The position numbers and the translations under genes are program-made. From Ignavibacteriaceae bacterium (GTDB lineage Bacteria; Bacteroidota; Ignavibacteria; Ignavibacteriales; Ignavibacteriaceae): a stretch of 56,531 nt of DNA. Below, piece by piece: positions 9,059 through 18,304 of this stretch (the stretch's first letter is position 1; each line of letters opens with the position of its first letter). Below the pieces are notes generated by a model. It was not told where the DNA came from and searched no databases. It saw only the letters and a program-made list of their open reading frames with translations. The stretch is taken from NCBI GenBank assembly GCA_013360295.1, contig JABWCL010000030.1:1-56531 (forward strand), read 5' to 3'.

Positions 9059-10885
9059 GTGGCCAATGAAACCCTCGAAGTTAAATTAAGCAATCTACCT
9101 GACTCGCCGGGAGTATACCAGTTCCTCGGCAGGGACGGGAAGTTATTGTATGTCGGGAAAGCCAAGAACCTCCGCAGCAGGGTAAGAAGCTATTTCCAGT
9201 CCAATCTTCCATCCGCACGCATCTCGTTAATGACAAAGAAAATCGAGGATATTCAGCTGATCGTTACTGATACCGAGATTGAAGCGCTGGTTCTTGAAAA
9301 TAACCTCATCAAAGAGTTAAAACCGAGATACAACGTGATGCTTAAAGATGATAAAACATTCCCTTTCATCCGCATCACCAATGAGATGTACCCCAGGATA
9401 TTTCCCACCCGGCGGAAGATCAACGATGGCTCCAGGTATTTTGGTCCATATACAGATGTAAGGAGTATGAAACAGTCGCTGCGAATGATCAACCAGATCT
9501 TCCGAATACGAAGCTGTAAACTCGACATAACACAGAACAGCATAGATAAGAAAAAGTTCAAAGTCTGCCTTGATTATCACATAAAAAAATGTGACGGCCC
9601 TTGCGAAGGATTTATCAGCGAGGCAGAATATAAACAAATGGTAAACCAGGTGGTGAAACTTTTCAGCGGAAGGACCGGCGAACTGGTAAGTGAATTAAAA
9701 ATGCAGATGACAGCAGCGGCGGAGAATCTGGAATTTGAAAAAGCGGCAACGCTAAGGAACCGGATTTCCTATCTTGAAGTGCTCTCAGATAAACAGAAAG
9801 TCGTGAGTGAAGCAGATGATGACCGCGATGTACTTGCCATCGCTACCGAAGCTAACGACGCTGTATGTTCAATCCTTACTGTGCGCTCCGGGAAACTGAT
9901 CGGAATAAAACAACTAAAGCTCGCCGTTAATTCCGAAGACCCTATTCCGGAAGTAGTATCCTCGGTCATTAAATTGTTTTACAGTGACTCCACCGAGATC
10001 CCCAAAACGATACTCGCGGAGGAAGAACCGCCTGACGCGGAAGCGATTATTGAGTGGTTATCAATGAAAGCCGGAGAAAAGATAAAGCTATATATTCCTA
10101 AACGCGGGGAGCAGCTCTCGTTACTGAAAATGTGCAGGCAGAATGCATCGCTGAGGTTAAAGGAATTGCAGTTGCAAAAAATGAAGAAAGAAGGGGATGT
10201 CCCATATGTCCTCTCCGCCTTGCAGAGGGATCTCCGGCTGAAAAGCCTTCCGCGGAAAATTGAGTGTTTCGATATCTCGAATCTGCAGGGGACGGATACG
10301 GTTGCCAGTATGGTGGTTTTTGTTGATGCCAAGCCAAAGAAAAGCCTGTACCGCAAATTCATAATTTCCGAGAAAGGGGAGCCGGATGACTTTGAGAGTA
10401 TGCGCGAAGTGATAACCCGGAGGTATAAACGCCTGAAAGAAGAGAACGGGGAATTGCCGGAACTGATAATGGTTGACGGGGGAAAGGGGCAACTCTCGAG
10501 CGCGGTCTTTGCGCTTAGGGAGCTTGGTTATAAAGATTTTCAGATCATAGGACTGGCTAAAAGGCTGGAAGAAGTGTTTATGCCGGGTAATCCTAATCCT
10601 GAAAATATTCCTAAGACATCATCTTCGTTACGGTTATTGCAGCAGGTGAGGGATGAGGCTCACAGGTTCGCGATTACATTCCACCGCTTGAGGAGGGATA
10701 AGCGCACCTTCACGAGCGAGTTGCTTCAGATAAAAGGTATCGGCGAAAAACTGGCGGAAAAACTGATCCGTGAGATCGGCAGCGTTGAGAAGATAAAAAC
10801 CAGTGATTTGGAAACACTTGCCCGCGTAGCAGGGAAATCGAGAGCCGAAAAGATACTAAACCATTTCAGGGATGATAAAGGCTGA
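9059..10885 (+). CDS. uvrC: Excinuclease ABC subunit C
   Basis: 608 residues from the GTG at 9059, which has a GGAGA site at the right distance. A TTG at 9044 would add five residues but overlaps that site. Domains in order: GIY-YIG nuclease with GVYQFLG and LYVGKAKNLRSRVRSYF (making the 3' incision); a Cys-rich segment with CLDYHIKKCDGPC; a UVR domain (about 200-235); the RNase H-like UvrC domain with IECFDISNLQGTDTVASMVV (5' incision); and two C-terminal helix-hairpin-helix motifs (IKGIGEKLAEKLI). It acts with UvrA and UvrB in nucleotide excision repair; neither partner is in the window. Length and domain order are typical. Confidence 0.95.
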   Translation: MANETLEVKLSNLPDSPGVYQFLGRDGKLLYVGKAKNLRSRVRSYFQSNLPSARISLMTKKIEDIQLIVTDTEIEALVLENNLIKELKPRYNVMLKDDKTFPFIRITNEMYPRIFPTRRKINDGSRYFGPYTDVRSMKQSLRMINQIFRIRSCKLDITQNSIDKKKFKVCLDYHIKKCDGPCEGFISEAEYKQMVNQVVKLFSGRTGELVSELKMQMTAAAENLEFEKAATLRNRISYLEVLSDKQKVVSEADDDRDVLAIATEANDAVCSILTVRSGKLIGIKQLKLAVNSEDPIPEVVSSVIKLFYSDSTEIPKTILAEEEPPDAEAIIEWLSMKAGEKIKLYIPKRGEQLSLLKMCRQNASLRLKELQLQKMKKEGDVPYVLSALQRDLRLKSLPRKIECFDISNLQGTDTVASMVVFVDAKPKKSLYRKFIISEKGEPDDFESMREVITRRYKRLKEENGELPELIMVDGGKGQLSSAVFALRELGYKDFQIIGLAKRLEEVFMPGNPNPENIPKTSSSLRLLQQVRDEAHRFAITFHRLRRDKRTFTSELLQIKGIGEKLAEKLIREIGSVEKIKTSDLETLARVAGKSRAEKILNHFRDDKG

Positions 10886-10970
10886 ACTATTTTTGTTATC
10901 TTGAATGTTTAATAAAGTGATATTTACAGTCAGGAATTTCAATTGAATTCCGTATTTCATAGGAGAATTT

Positions 10971-11498
10971 ATGTTAACAGGTAAGAAAATTTTAATGTTC
11001 ATCGACGATCTCTTCGAAGATCTCGAGTTGCTTTATCCCCGTCTACGGATGATCGAGGAAGGAGCAGAAGTTGTTGTTGCTGGCCCGGAGGAGTCTAAAA
11101 CTTATAAAGGAAAGAATGGTTATCCGGCATCATCGGATATTTCTTTCGACCAGGTTAATCCTTCGGACTACGACGGGCTTATCATCTCCGGCGGATTTGC
11201 CCCGGATAAATTAAGGCGTGACGTCAGGGTACTTGAGATTACCCGTAAGATATTTGAAAACGGCAAGGCGGTGGGGCATATTTGTCACGCCGGCTGGATA
11301 CCGATTTCTGCGAAAATCGTTAAAGGTTACAAATGCACATCCACGCCCGGAATCAAAGACGATCTTGAAAACGCGGGAGCGATATGGATTGATGCACCTG
11401 TAGTGGTTGACAGGAATATGATCTCGAGCAGGCGTCCTGACGACCTTCCCTATTTCTGCAAAGCGATCAAACAGTATATCCTCGATAATTCCAAATAA
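10971..11498 (+). CDS. DJ-1/PfpI family protein
   Basis: 175 residues with an AGGAGA site before the ATG. It has the class I amidotransferase-like fold of the PfpI group: Glu16 in FEDLEL, the nucleophile elbow GHICHAGW with Cys105 and His106, and the preceding LIISGG strand. Members are described as cysteine peptidases or as glyoxalase/deglycase-type stress proteins; sequence alone does not choose between these. The usual Gly-Pro after the CH pair is Ala-Gly here. The following lipoprotein gene starts 6 bp downstream, so the two are probably cotranscribed. Confidence 0.85.
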   Translation: MLTGKKILMFIDDLFEDLELLYPRLRMIEEGAEVVVAGPEESKTYKGKNGYPASSDISFDQVNPSDYDGLIISGGFAPDKLRRDVRVLEITRKIFENGKAVGHICHAGWIPISAKIVKGYKCTSTPGIKDDLENAGAIWIDAPVVVDRNMISSRRPDDLPYFCKAIKQYILDNSK

Positions 11499-11504
11499 TA
11501 GTTA

Positions 11505-12998
11505 GTGAAGAAACGCAGTTTTTATTTCTTACTTATTTTTGCGGCACTTTCGATACTGCTCCAGTCGTGTGATGATCACGGTTCACACAATACAGAGCCT
11601 CTCATCGACTCGAATAATAATGGATATCCTTCTAAGGAAGTGGCCGAAGTTATTGTCTATAATTGCGCGGTCAGCGGATGCCACGCCGGAATTCTCCCGT
11701 CGGGGGGGCTTTCTCTGTCAACTTATGATAATATGCTTCGCGGATCAAACGCCCGGGGTTTTATCGGAGATACAAGCCATCACAATCACAAAGCAGGCAG
11801 GTCCTTTGCTTCAGAAACTGTTTACGGAGGGGAGGCGTTCATTGCTTATAATCCCGGCATCAGCCTTGCAATGAGGCTAATTATGGGTGATGTCGCCGAT
11901 TCATCATTAAGGATGCCGTACAAAGGATCACCGCTTTCGGAACAGCAGATTGCGCTATTAAGGAACTGGGTTGAAAACGGATTGCAGAATAATAAAGGTG
12001 AAGTGCCATTCAGTAATCCTGCGGATCCTGTAATAGTATGCAGCCAGGGTTCTGATATGCTCTATCTTCTCGACCCGGAAAAAAAGGTAGTGCACAGGAC
12101 GGTGAGCACTGATTTCATCGCAACTAAAGACGCACCGCATCACGTACAAATTTACGGTGACTATTTTTACGTTACGCTCATATCCTCGGGCAGATTTCTC
12201 AAGTATAATAAAAATACACTGAATCTTGTGGCGCAGACCGAAGGACTGACTTATCCCGGAATGATACTGTTAAGTGGGGACGGAAAAACAGCTTATGTCT
12301 CAAAATCTTCTTCAGCCGCGGGAAGTTACAGTGAAATATATATCATTAATACCGAGACGATGTCACTTACCGGCGAATTGACAATTCCTGTTGCGGGCAT
12401 ACCACACGGTACCGCTATAGACCGTACCACGAACAAGTTTTTTGTCGCGAACCTGACCAAAGACAGGATATCTGTATTCGATCTGAATACCGAGGAACTT
12501 GACGGAAATGACATACTCCTTGATACGGGGAACGAACCGATGCATATTTATCTTTCACATAACAGGGCGAAATTATATGTTTGTTCAAGGAAATCAAATA
12601 AGTTTTTAGTAGTGGATCTTTCTTCCCGCAGTGTGGTTCAGGAGATAGTTTTTCCTTCTCATCCGATGCAGGCGGCTGTCGCCGGCGACGGCAGAATATA
12701 CGTGAACCTGATGCACTCGGGGCAGATTGCTGTTCTGCATGATAACGGAACAACAGTAACGCAGACGGCGTCTGTTTCCGATCCGGGTTTTACTCATTTA
12801 TACGGCGCGGATCTCAGCGAAGACGGCAAATACCTTTATGTTACCGGTTCGAATGAAGCGAACACATATAAGCCAAGATACGCCAAACCGGGCGGGTTGC
12901 AGGAATCCACGGTATCGGTCATAAATACATCAACGCTCAAAGTTGAAAAAGTGCTTGAACTTGGCGCTTACGCCACGGGAATAGCCGCAAGAAGATAA
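11505..12998 (+). CDS. Lipoprotein with N-terminal haem-binding CX4CH motif and C-terminal YVTN-type beta-propeller
   Basis: 497 residues, GTG start. The lipobox LLQSC gives Cys22 as the lipidation site. Residues about 43-165 resemble the short cytochrome c domains of planctomycete type: CAVSGCH (Cys54, Cys59, His60) is a CX4CH motif, and the RMPYKGSPLSEQQI segment supplies a candidate axial Met before a final helix with LLRNWVENG. The rest (about 175-497) is a seven-bladed-propeller-like region with LYLLDPEKK, AYVSKSSS and IYVNLMHSG strands, as in YVTN proteins. It likely sits on the outer face of a membrane. A redox role is inferred; the electron partner is unknown. The gene follows the PfpI gene by 6 bp. 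Confidence 0.75.
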   Translation: MKKRSFYFLLIFAALSILLQSCDDHGSHNTEPLIDSNNNGYPSKEVAEVIVYNCAVSGCHAGILPSGGLSLSTYDNMLRGSNARGFIGDTSHHNHKAGRSFASETVYGGEAFIAYNPGISLAMRLIMGDVADSSLRMPYKGSPLSEQQIALLRNWVENGLQNNKGEVPFSNPADPVIVCSQGSDMLYLLDPEKKVVHRTVSTDFIATKDAPHHVQIYGDYFYVTLISSGRFLKYNKNTLNLVAQTEGLTYPGMILLSGDGKTAYVSKSSSAAGSYSEIYIINTETMSLTGELTIPVAGIPHGTAIDRTTNKFFVANLTKDRISVFDLNTEELDGNDILLDTGNEPMHIYLSHNRAKLYVCSRKSNKFLVVDLSSRSVVQEIVFPSHPMQAAVAGDGRIYVNLMHSGQIAVLHDNGTTVTQTASVSDPGFTHLYGADLSEDGKYLYVTGSNEANTYKPRYAKPGGLQESTVSVINTSTLKVEKVLELGAYATGIAARR

Positions 12999-13005
12999 AT
13001 TAATT

Positions 13006-13929
13006 ATGATTACATTCGACAGTCAGATAGGCCTTTATGTTTCCGCCAACAAACTACAGATGGTGGAAGTCAATTACACCGGGAGAGAATATCTCCTTGA
13101 GAACGTGGATGAAGCATATTTTGACGAACAGCTTGACCTGGTGAACGATAAGGAGAGCAAATCAATAGCTCTGCTGCAGGCGGCTTTCAACGAGATGCTG
13201 ATCCGCAAACCGCTCAGGACGAAGAGAGCGGCGGTATCGCTTCCCGCGGAAACTTTTTATATACAACAATTCCCCTATGACAACACGCTTATAGAAGAGG
13301 ATATTATTGCCCAGTTCAAGTGGGAACTCGGTGTGCTCTATCCGAACCTGCCGATCGATGACCTTGTTATCGATCACTTCAGGATCGAAAAGAATCTCCT
13401 TCTCAATTATAATAACGCCATAGTCGTGGCCTTTCCGAGGAAATGCCTGAAGGTAATCCAGAATTTCTGTAAAAAGAACAGCCTTTATTTCCGTTTTGCC
13501 GACTACAGCCATTTCGCTTCTGATAAGAACCTGGAACTGATCTCCGGCGATTTTAATAATGGATGGTACATCAGCGTCCTCATTACCGGCAATTCTCTTT
13601 CACTTGAGGTGTTGCTGGACGGTAAACCTGTCTTCATCAAACTCTTTAAAGAGATCGAGGCGCAGGATATCGTCAGGCAGATCAATATCATCATTAACAA
13701 GTCAGGCCTGAATATCAAAAGGGATATTTTTAAAGGGATGATTGTCTGGGGAGATGAGGTATCCAATCAGACTCTTTCACAGCTTGAAGACCAGCTAAGG
13801 ATAAAATGCCTTCGCATTAATCCTTTTGCCGGTTTGAGCACTTCAAAAGCTCTCGCGATCAGTAAGTACCTTCGCGACAGGAGTTACGGTTTTGCTCCCG
13901 CGGCGGGAATAGCTTACCGCCTTTTCTGA
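13006..13929 (+). CDS. PilM-like actin-fold ATPase, orphan
   Basis: 307 residues. Strand patterns IGLYVSANKLQMVEV near the N-terminus and RAAVSLPAETFYIQQFPYD with FKWELGVLYP match the PilM/FtsA-like proteins that recruit PilN at the inner face of type IV pilus and related machines. The C-terminal IVWGDEVSNQTL and INPFAGL fit the second ATPase lobe. No pilN, pilO, pilP or secretin gene lies nearby: rsmD follows after 10 bp and the haem lipoprotein precedes by 7 bp. It could serve a pilus locus elsewhere or have another function. Sequence identity to PilM looks low, so the call is at fold level. Confidence 0.6.
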   Translation: MITFDSQIGLYVSANKLQMVEVNYTGREYLLENVDEAYFDEQLDLVNDKESKSIALLQAAFNEMLIRKPLRTKRAAVSLPAETFYIQQFPYDNTLIEEDIIAQFKWELGVLYPNLPIDDLVIDHFRIEKNLLLNYNNAIVVAFPRKCLKVIQNFCKKNSLYFRFADYSHFASDKNLELISGDFNNGWYISVLITGNSLSLEVLLDGKPVFIKLFKEIEAQDIVRQINIIINKSGLNIKRDIFKGMIVWGDEVSNQTLSQLEDQLRIKCLRINPFAGLSTSKALAISKYLRDRSYGFAPAAGIAYRLF

Positions 13930-13939
13930 CGGTTCGCTT

Positions 13940-14512
13940 ATGAAACTGAGAATTATATCCGGGTCCCTCAAAGGGAGGTATATCATAGTACCGCAGCTGA
14001 AGACGACACGTCCCACCACCGACCGTGTAAAAGAAACAGTATTTAATATCCTTTGGAACAGGATTGATCTGGAGGGGATGAAGGTGCTTGACCTTTATTC
14101 CGGCTCCGGCTCACTCGGATTTGAAGCTGCCTCGCGCGGGGCGGCGAGAGTGGATTTTGTGGAAGATCATCCCGGCGTGGTTAAAGTTCTTGAATCAAAT
14201 TTAAAATCACTTAGTCTTGAGGGTGTTTGCGGCGTCGCCCGCAGAACTGCCGTTTCCTTTACCTCTGCTCAGATCACCAATCCTTATGATCTTATTGTGG
14301 CGGATCCTCCGTTCTTCAAAGATGATATTTATAATGTGGTAGAAAATATATATGCAAATAAGTTACTCGCGCCGGAGGGAATACTTTTCATAGAACGTTC
14401 AATTCAGACAAGAGAGAACGACGAGAAGAATTTTGGCATCAAGGCATACCGTCAGGCGGGAGACGCGTGCCTCTATTTTTTCACTTCAGAACACAAGAGC
14501 ATTGATGATTAA
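13940..14512 (+). CDS. rsmD: 16S rRNA (guanine966-N2)-methyltransferase
   Basis: 190 residues. MKLRIISGSLKGRYI is the characteristic N-terminus. The SAM-binding loop is LDLYSGSGSLGFEAASRG and the catalytic motif is VADPPF, as in N6/N2 amino-methyltransferases. It methylates G966 of 16S rRNA in assembled 30S particles. The stop overlaps the likely start of the next gene by 8 bp, so translation of the exported protein that follows may be coupled to it. Confidence 0.93.
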   Translation: MKLRIISGSLKGRYIIVPQLKTTRPTTDRVKETVFNILWNRIDLEGMKVLDLYSGSGSLGFEAASRGAARVDFVEDHPGVVKVLESNLKSLSLEGVCGVARRTAVSFTSAQITNPYDLIVADPPFFKDDIYNVVENIYANKLLAPEGILFIERSIQTRENDEKNFGIKAYRQAGDACLYFFTSEHKSIDD

Positions 14513-16595
14513 AACCGCAGGGTTTTTGATCCTTATTTTCACCGTCGCATTCCCCCAAAACTTTAAACGCGAAATTTCCCCATTTAACATCAGCAGTCCG
14601 GCAGGCGCGTACACGAATCCTTTTTCCGGCGGAGTGAATAATATCGAGCCTCATTTTGTTGATATTGACGGCGATAATGATTTCGACCTCTTTTTTCTTG
14701 ACAGCGATGGATCACACGGATGGTTTAAAAACACCGGGAGTGTAACGAATCCCGTTTTTGAAATGCAGGCGGATACGCTTCCCGGAATAGAGTTTTTCGG
14801 GTGGTTTTATTTTGCGGATATTGACGCGGACGGCGACTATGATTACTTCACGAGTAATTCGAATAATCATATCCGTTTATTTAAAAATACCGGAAGTAAG
14901 TTCCAGCCTTTCTTTTCAGTTTTAACTGACACCTTACTTGACATTGACGGTAATATCATTTTCAGTGAGTCGGGGAGTAACCCTGTTTATGCTGATGTGG
15001 ATGGTGACGGCGATGCAGATTTTATTTCGGGAAATTCCATCGGGACGCTGAATTTTTATGAAAACACAGGCAGCCCCCAGAATTTCCGGCTTAAGTTTAT
15101 TACTTCATTCTGGCAGGAGATTCTCATCATTTCGGGTGATAACAGCTCACTGCACGGCGCAAGCGCGCTTGAATTCGGCGATCTCGATTCCGACGGTGAT
15201 CCTGACCTTCTCTGGGGTGATTTCTTCAGTCAGAGCATCTATTACCTGCAGAATAACGGCACACCGTCAGTACCAAATATTCAACTTAAATATTCTGTCT
15301 ATCCGAATAACAGTGACAGCCTAAAAACATCAGGCTTTAATATGCCCCGCCTGTGTGACATTGACGGCGACGGAGACAAAGATTTGTTTGTGAGTGTGCT
15401 GTATGACCCGACGGTCGGACAAACTCTTATGTTTTTTAAGAACAACGGTACCGCTTCACTTCCCGATTTCAGGCTGCACAATGAGGATTTCCTTAATACA
15501 CTCGACCTTGGCGTTAACTCATATCCCACGCTCGCAGATCTTGACGGTGATGGTGATAAAGATCTAATTATCGGTCATGGCAAAGGGACAACCGGAAGGG
15601 TATCGTTTTTCCGGAGTACAGGCGTTTCTGCATTCGGGCCTTTCATACTGGAAGACGGAACATTGTCAGCGGTGAATAGCGATCTCACCGCCGCTCCCGC
15701 GTTTGCTGATATAGACGGTGATGCTGATCAGGATATGTTCACAGGGAATTTTGACGGAACAATAAGTTTATATACAAATCAGGGGACAGCCGGGAATCCT
15801 CTTTTTAATCAGGCGGTTACTCTCTCCGACAGCGCCGGTGCAGTGATTGATGTGGGTCTATACGCCGCGCCTTTTACATACGATATTGATGCTGACGGTG
15901 ATTTCGATCTTGTCTCCGGCGCTTTTAACGGAAGGATCTTCCTGTTTAGGAATGCAGGAAATTCATCCTCTTATCTCTTTGTCCGGGATGATAATTATTT
16001 CGCCGGAATTGACGCTGGGGATAACTCAGCACCCTATTTTACCGATATGAATAATGACGGTAAACCGGAATTGTTCATCGGATCAAGGAACGGAAGAGTT
16101 TACCGGTATGATAATTCAGGAACTGTTTTACAACCTCAATGGGTTTTAAATGGTACAGTTATTTATGATAACAGGTCGGGCGGGAACACCGTACCGCTTC
16201 TTGTTGACGCGGACGGAGACTCAGATCGTGATTTGATTCTGGGGTGTTCGAAAGGTGGTTTACTTTTTTTCCGCAACACAGAAACCGGTACGTCAATCAG
16301 GGGAAAAGAGAGGCCGCTGATTTCCGGCATCACAGTTTATCCAAATCCTTCGCGGGGAAGTTTTGTTGTGAGAGGGAACTGCGGTAACGGAGGAATTGAA
16401 GGTACACTTGAGGTCTTCACCACGGCGGGAGAAAAAATTTCGGAAGAAAAAATAAATTCTGATAATTCAGGAGAATTTGTATATATTTGCAGCGGAGAGG
16501 GCATCTCCCGAAAAATCCGGACTTCAGGAATATATATCATCAGTATCAGGTTCCCGGACTTTCACCAATCAGTAAAACTTACATTAGTTAAGTAA
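14505..16595 (+). CDS. Secreted FG-GAP/VCBS calcium-repeat protein with a short T9SS sorting domain
   Basis: 696 residues from the ATG at 14505, which puts the signal peptide (FLILIFTVAFPQ) at the N-terminus. A longer frame reaches back into rsmD but gives a non-signal leader. About ten repeats carry DxDxDGDxD loops (for example DVDGDGDADF, DLDSDGDPDL, DIDGDGDKDL, DLDGDGDKDL, DIDADGDFDL), which bind calcium in integrin-like beta-propellers. The end has VYPNPSRGSF and a final KLTLVK, the shorter Bacteroidetes-style sorting motif rather than the QNYPNPFNPST form of its neighbours. Likely a surface or released adhesin or binding protein. No catalytic domain is seen. Confidence 0.85.
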   Translation: MIKTAGFLILIFTVAFPQNFKREISPFNISSPAGAYTNPFSGGVNNIEPHFVDIDGDNDFDLFFLDSDGSHGWFKNTGSVTNPVFEMQADTLPGIEFFGWFYFADIDADGDYDYFTSNSNNHIRLFKNTGSKFQPFFSVLTDTLLDIDGNIIFSESGSNPVYADVDGDGDADFISGNSIGTLNFYENTGSPQNFRLKFITSFWQEILIISGDNSSLHGASALEFGDLDSDGDPDLLWGDFFSQSIYYLQNNGTPSVPNIQLKYSVYPNNSDSLKTSGFNMPRLCDIDGDGDKDLFVSVLYDPTVGQTLMFFKNNGTASLPDFRLHNEDFLNTLDLGVNSYPTLADLDGDGDKDLIIGHGKGTTGRVSFFRSTGVSAFGPFILEDGTLSAVNSDLTAAPAFADIDGDADQDMFTGNFDGTISLYTNQGTAGNPLFNQAVTLSDSAGAVIDVGLYAAPFTYDIDADGDFDLVSGAFNGRIFLFRNAGNSSSYLFVRDDNYFAGIDAGDNSAPYFTDMNNDGKPELFIGSRNGRVYRYDNSGTVLQPQWVLNGTVIYDNRSGGNTVPLLVDADGDSDRDLILGCSKGGLLFFRNTETGTSIRGKERPLISGITVYPNPSRGSFVVRGNCGNGGIEGTLEVFTTAGEKISEEKINSDNSGEFVYICSGEGISRKIRTSGIYIISIRFPDFHQSVKLTLVK

Positions 16596-16625
16596 AAGCA
16601 TTATAATTTTTTAAGGAACATCAAT

Positions 16626-18254
16626 TTGCGAATGAAGTACATTCAGATCGTGGCCGCCGTATTGTTTTTTACGGCGCAGGCTAATTCACAGGCAATATTA
16701 AATACCAGGCTTCTGGGTTCACTTAATCCGTATCCGACCCGCGATTACAGCGATATCTGGGGATGGGTGGATCCGCAGGGGAGGGAATACGCTATCATAG
16801 GCGTTTACCACGGAACATCAATTATTGATGTTACCAATCCTGCTCAGCCGATTCAGAAAGCTTTTATTCCCGGCCCGAACTCGATCTGGCGGGATATTAA
16901 AACGCATTCACATTACGCGTATATAACGACCGAAGGCTCGGGACCGGGGACAGGACTGCAGATCGTTAATCTCGCGACCTTACCTGATACCGCGACACTT
17001 GTGAATACCGTTACGACCTGGTTCACGACTGCACACAACATTTACATTGATAACGGCTACGCTTATATTATCGGCACAGGTAACGGTGGCGGAATGCATA
17101 TACTTAATCTTGCAAATCCGACGAACCCCGTCAGGACTGCCTACTACACTACAAGCGGTTATATTCACGATGTATATGTTGTGGATGATACTGCTTACGC
17201 TTCTTCCGAAGATACTTACGATATAGTAGATCTTACGAACAAGTCAAATCCCGTGAGAATAAGTCAGAGCGCTGCCTTGCCCGGAATCTACGCTCACAGC
17301 GGCTGGCTGACCGAGGATAAAAAGTATTTCATTGCCTGCGAAGAGTTTAACGTGAGGGATGTAACTATTTGGGATGTAAGCGACCGCACAAGCTGGAACC
17401 TCCTTACATCACAGTTTCAGATGCCGGGAAACAGCCCCGTGCATAATGTCTTTGTCAAAGGGAACTATGCTCATATCTCTTATTATAAGGATGGATATGT
17501 GGTCCTTGATATTACCAATAAATCAAACCCTGTGAAAGTTGGGCACTATGATACATATCCCGGAACTACCGGCACCTACGAAGGTGCATGGGGCGTTTAT
17601 CCTTATCTTCCTTCGGGGAATATAATCGTATCCGACATTAATACAGGCCTGTACATAGTAGATTTTCTGCTGGATAATAATACGGTACCTGTTGAACTGA
17701 CTTCATTCACCGCGGCTTTTGAAGGTAAATCAGTAGCTTTAACCTGGGAGACCGCGACAGAGACGAACAACCGCGGATTCGGTGTTGAAGTTTCTTACGA
17801 TGAGAAGGAGTGGCATTCAATCGGATTTGTAAACGGGCGCGGGACGACTACGGAGAGGAATCAGTATAAATTTGTTTATGAGCCTTCTGTGGAATCTGTA
17901 GTATGGTACAGGCTGGCGCAGTATGACTTTGACGGTAAAATAAATTATTCCGGGCTTGTGAAGGCTGATCTCTCCGGTATACTTAGTCCCGGCGGTTTCA
18001 GGTTGTCGCAGAATTATCCAAATCCGTTCAATCCTTCAACTACTATCGAATTCAGTGTGTTCAGTGAATCCTTTGTGAGGGTTGATGTTTATGATGTGCT
18101 GGGTGCAAGGGTTGCTACGCTCACTGAGAGAATCTTTCCCGCGGGGAGTCACCGTCTGAACTTTGATGCGTCCGGTTTATCGGGAGGGATCTACTTCTAT
18201 GAACTGAATACCGGTACCGCGCGTGAGCGGAAGAAGATGGTACTGAACAAGTAA
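16626..18254 (+). CDS. Secreted choice-of-anchor B / LVIVD-repeat protein with T9SS sorting domain
   Basis: 542 residues. An AGGA site lies 8 bp before the TTG at 16626, favouring it over the ATG two codons later. A signal peptide ends near ANSQA. Residues about 25-350 form a beta-propeller with repeated segments such as TSIIDVTNPAQP, LHIL/MHILNLANPTNP, YDIVDLTNKSNP and VVLDITNKSNP, the LVIVD pattern of the choice-of-anchor B family. The tail is a VELTSFTA Fn3-like module (about 355-450) and a type A sorting domain with QNYPNPFNPST. Function is unknown; members are exported by several anchors, here T9SS. A terminator follows, closing the run that starts at glgC or later. Confidence 0.85.
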   Translation: MRMKYIQIVAAVLFFTAQANSQAILNTRLLGSLNPYPTRDYSDIWGWVDPQGREYAIIGVYHGTSIIDVTNPAQPIQKAFIPGPNSIWRDIKTHSHYAYITTEGSGPGTGLQIVNLATLPDTATLVNTVTTWFTTAHNIYIDNGYAYIIGTGNGGGMHILNLANPTNPVRTAYYTTSGYIHDVYVVDDTAYASSEDTYDIVDLTNKSNPVRISQSAALPGIYAHSGWLTEDKKYFIACEEFNVRDVTIWDVSDRTSWNLLTSQFQMPGNSPVHNVFVKGNYAHISYYKDGYVVLDITNKSNPVKVGHYDTYPGTTGTYEGAWGVYPYLPSGNIIVSDINTGLYIVDFLLDNNTVPVELTSFTAAFEGKSVALTWETATETNNRGFGVEVSYDEKEWHSIGFVNGRGTTTERNQYKFVYEPSVESVVWYRLAQYDFDGKINYSGLVKADLSGILSPGGFRLSQNYPNPFNPSTTIEFSVFSESFVRVDVYDVLGARVATLTERIFPAGSHRLNFDASGLSGGIYFYELNTGTARERKKMVLNK

Positions 18255-18276
18255 CCGGTAAAGAAACAACTTTTTG

Positions 18277-18304
18277 AGCCGCCTGAATATGGGCGGCTTT
18301 TTTG
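18277..18304 (+). terminator. Rho-independent terminator after the LVIVD-repeat gene
   Basis: The stem AGCCGCC at 18277-18283 pairs with GGCGGCT at 18292-18298 and runs into a T tract. Confidence 0.85.

Noticed and set aside
14433-14504. N-terminal extension of the calcium-repeat protein into rsmD
   Set aside because: It would place a charged leader before a clear signal peptide; the ATG at 14505 puts the signal peptide first.
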